Both the position numbers and the translations under genes were made by a program. A stretch of DNA of 22,284 nucleotides from an uncultured Veillonella sp. (GTDB taxonomy: Bacteria > Bacillota > Negativicutes > Veillonellales > Veillonellaceae), in the NCBI RefSeq assembly GCF_934230905.1, contig NZ_CAKQFJ010000030.1, forward strand, positions 1 to 22,284. The letters run 5' to 3'. Below, piece by piece: positions 22,101 to 22,284 of the stretch. The notes below the pieces were generated by a model. The model saw only the letters and a list, made by a program, of their open reading frames with translations, made no database searches and was not told the DNA's origin. How positions within the stretch are numbered: the first letter of the stretch is position 1; each line of letters begins with the position of its first letter.

Positions 22101-22284
22101 ACAGACTCATTCGCTCCCACTGTTCTTGATTCATTTTTTCCGCTTGTTTACCAATTAAAATCATAAACAATGGAATTAATGGTACTGTACCTATTAGGAT
22201 GACTCCTATAATAGGCATTGTATGCATTATGCCAATCCCCATTACTAGAGGAACGATAATTGCATATATCATTTGAGGAATATA
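19135..22284 (-). CDS. cydDC: Fused CydD-CydC ABC exporter (cytochrome bd assembly), 5' end outside window
   Basis: The frame is open to the window edge (codons for YIPQ precede the first Met at 22272), giving 1049 visible residues; roughly 100-150 N-terminal residues are probably missing. Numbering from that Met: CydD-type membrane domain to about 180, then Walker A GESGAGKS at 231-238, LSGGE at 332-336, Walker B VLILDE at 352-357 and switch H388. A hydrophilic linker (about 432-475) leads to a CydC-type membrane domain, with LLSVSSWLLASAAL and RFFGISRAVCRYFERYTSH motifs. The second ATPase has GASGSGKT at 840-847, LSGGE at 943-947, ILLDE at 964-968 and H999. CydDC exports thiols (cysteine/glutathione in E. 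coli) needed to assemble cytochrome bd. Both ATP sites look intact. The cydAB genes are not in the window, and no terminator is evident after the stop. Confidence 0.92.
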   Translation of the reverse strand, partial: YIPQMIYAIIVPLVMGIGIMHTMPIIGVILIGTVPLIPLFMILIGKQAEKMNQEQWERMSLLSGHFLDVLRGITTLKVFGRAKEQIQVISRLSNEFKDSTLRVLRVAFLSALVLELVSTISTAIIAVYLGLTLLDGGLDFLSAFFMLLLAPEFYTPFRQLGAAFHTGMSGKTALAKFDAFMNISTALPRGGNCRIQGIIESIRLDNLNYTYPETSNGIKHITLQVYRNKPIMLVGESGAGKSTIARILGAFLAAPPNSVYVNDIDLSTCSMDWWRTQVTYVSQKPHVMHGTLRDNIAFGQDVSDDELLEAAKLAELHDVICEKGLNFVVGEGGMGLSGGELQRIALARAFLHRGQVLILDEVTSHLDVNTEAQISRALQRLMKDKIVILVGHRIQTMQWASQLYVLRQGEIIEQGTYESLLAQNGYFKALVDAGTGSFVMSDEDVSYVSKLEVPLPQQQEALSNSKVPYEADKTKYSDIEGWKLLFSVLKPARWSLVLALVFTSLTVFMNVGLLSVSSWLLASAALQPGITYLSLAIVGVRFFGISRAVCRYFERYTSHKMAFQGLYGLRVWFYTYLEPLAPAIFKRWGAGDMLNRIMADIEVLQFFYLRTLIPPVAAIALTILVSFGVGTIDTNLSTLVWCAALMTGVVLPYGIYRYHRTSLNMISRVQGHFKSTLTDTLESLEDIISYHNENLVMERMKQSIDDVEYHKGRISKGMNLGNTMFIAIVQIVVVLAALLTSNVLTGPWASVMVVVCAIGIQAWFEALQPMIVSVHHGYESLVAVRRLLQIKHAPLPIKDTGCVDLDSVDTISLKHVNFGYDHSSLIYKDLTLDIPKGQAVAIVGASGSGKTTLFSLLERLYDYSGHISVGYNDLKTVTIDSWRNLMGSITQDTYIFHATLEDNVRIAKPHASADEVQRAVEQAVLSDVVMRLPKGLRTIVGSGGVGLSGGERQRVALARLFLRNPELILLDEPLEGLDQVTRQKLHNDILAFTKEKTVLYITHQLEGLELMDRILFMEKGRIVEDGTFSELIAKKGRFYAYCRLTMASV

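Noticed and set aside
1..22284. CRISPR array, insertion sequence, prophage or tRNA genes
   Set aside because: I saw no regularly spaced repeats, transposase or integrase motifs, or tRNA-like cloverleaf sequence on either strand.

Overview
The window looks like chromosome of a low-GC Negativicute, most probably Veillonella or a close relative. This is inferred from overall AT-richness, the divIC/S1-protein pair, a Firmicutes-type pyridoxamine kinase, an oligopeptide-binding protein without a lipobox cysteine (fits a diderm cell), and a fused CydDC. No rRNA, tRNA, insertion sequence, prophage or CRISPR array is visible. Coding density is high, nearly everything lies on the minus strand, and no gene-free stretch exceeds 300 bases.

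Reading the minus strand from right to left: (a) 22284-19135, a fused CydD-CydC exporter cut by the window edge; (b) 19009-17840, an unrecognised membrane protein with its own promoter inside a 12-bp inverted repeat. It converges on (c) the only plus-strand pair, a pyridoxamine kinase (16283-17119) and a DUF805 membrane protein (17208-17792), with a shared palindromic terminator at 17801-17830. (d) 16033-9853, a tightly coupled oligopeptide transporter operon oppB-oppC-oppD-oppF-serine hydrolase-oppA, closed by a terminator. (e) 9735-7616, an LD-carboxypeptidase and an M20 amidohydrolase, closed by a hairpin. (f) 7515-2633, a probable seven-gene operon: ABC-F ATPase, folE, folP, folB, folK, an unknown membrane-anchored protein and a GlsB/YeaQ-type membrane protein. 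(g) 2545-1598, a lactate/malate-dehydrogenase-family enzyme. (h) 1471-683, divIC and an S1-domain protein; then a Ppx/GppA phosphatase running off the left edge.

Two blocks have functional coherence. Blocks (d) and (e) join a peptide importer to three hydrolases (a signal-less beta-lactamase-fold protein, LdcA and an AbgB-like M20 enzyme). This resembles the B. subtilis dpp-ykf locus and suggests uptake and cytoplasmic dismantling of cell-wall peptides. Block (f) covers GTP cyclohydrolase to HPPK in pathway order, but its FolE has Gln where the family has the catalytic His equivalent to E. coli H179.

The observations I would check first are the FolE substitution, the peptide-recycling module with its unusual serine hydrolase, the dehydrogenase with an atypical substrate loop (a possible malate-lactate transhydrogenase of Veillonella), and the hairpin lying between promoter and start codon of the ABC-F/fol operon. 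None of these amounts to a demonstrated new system.
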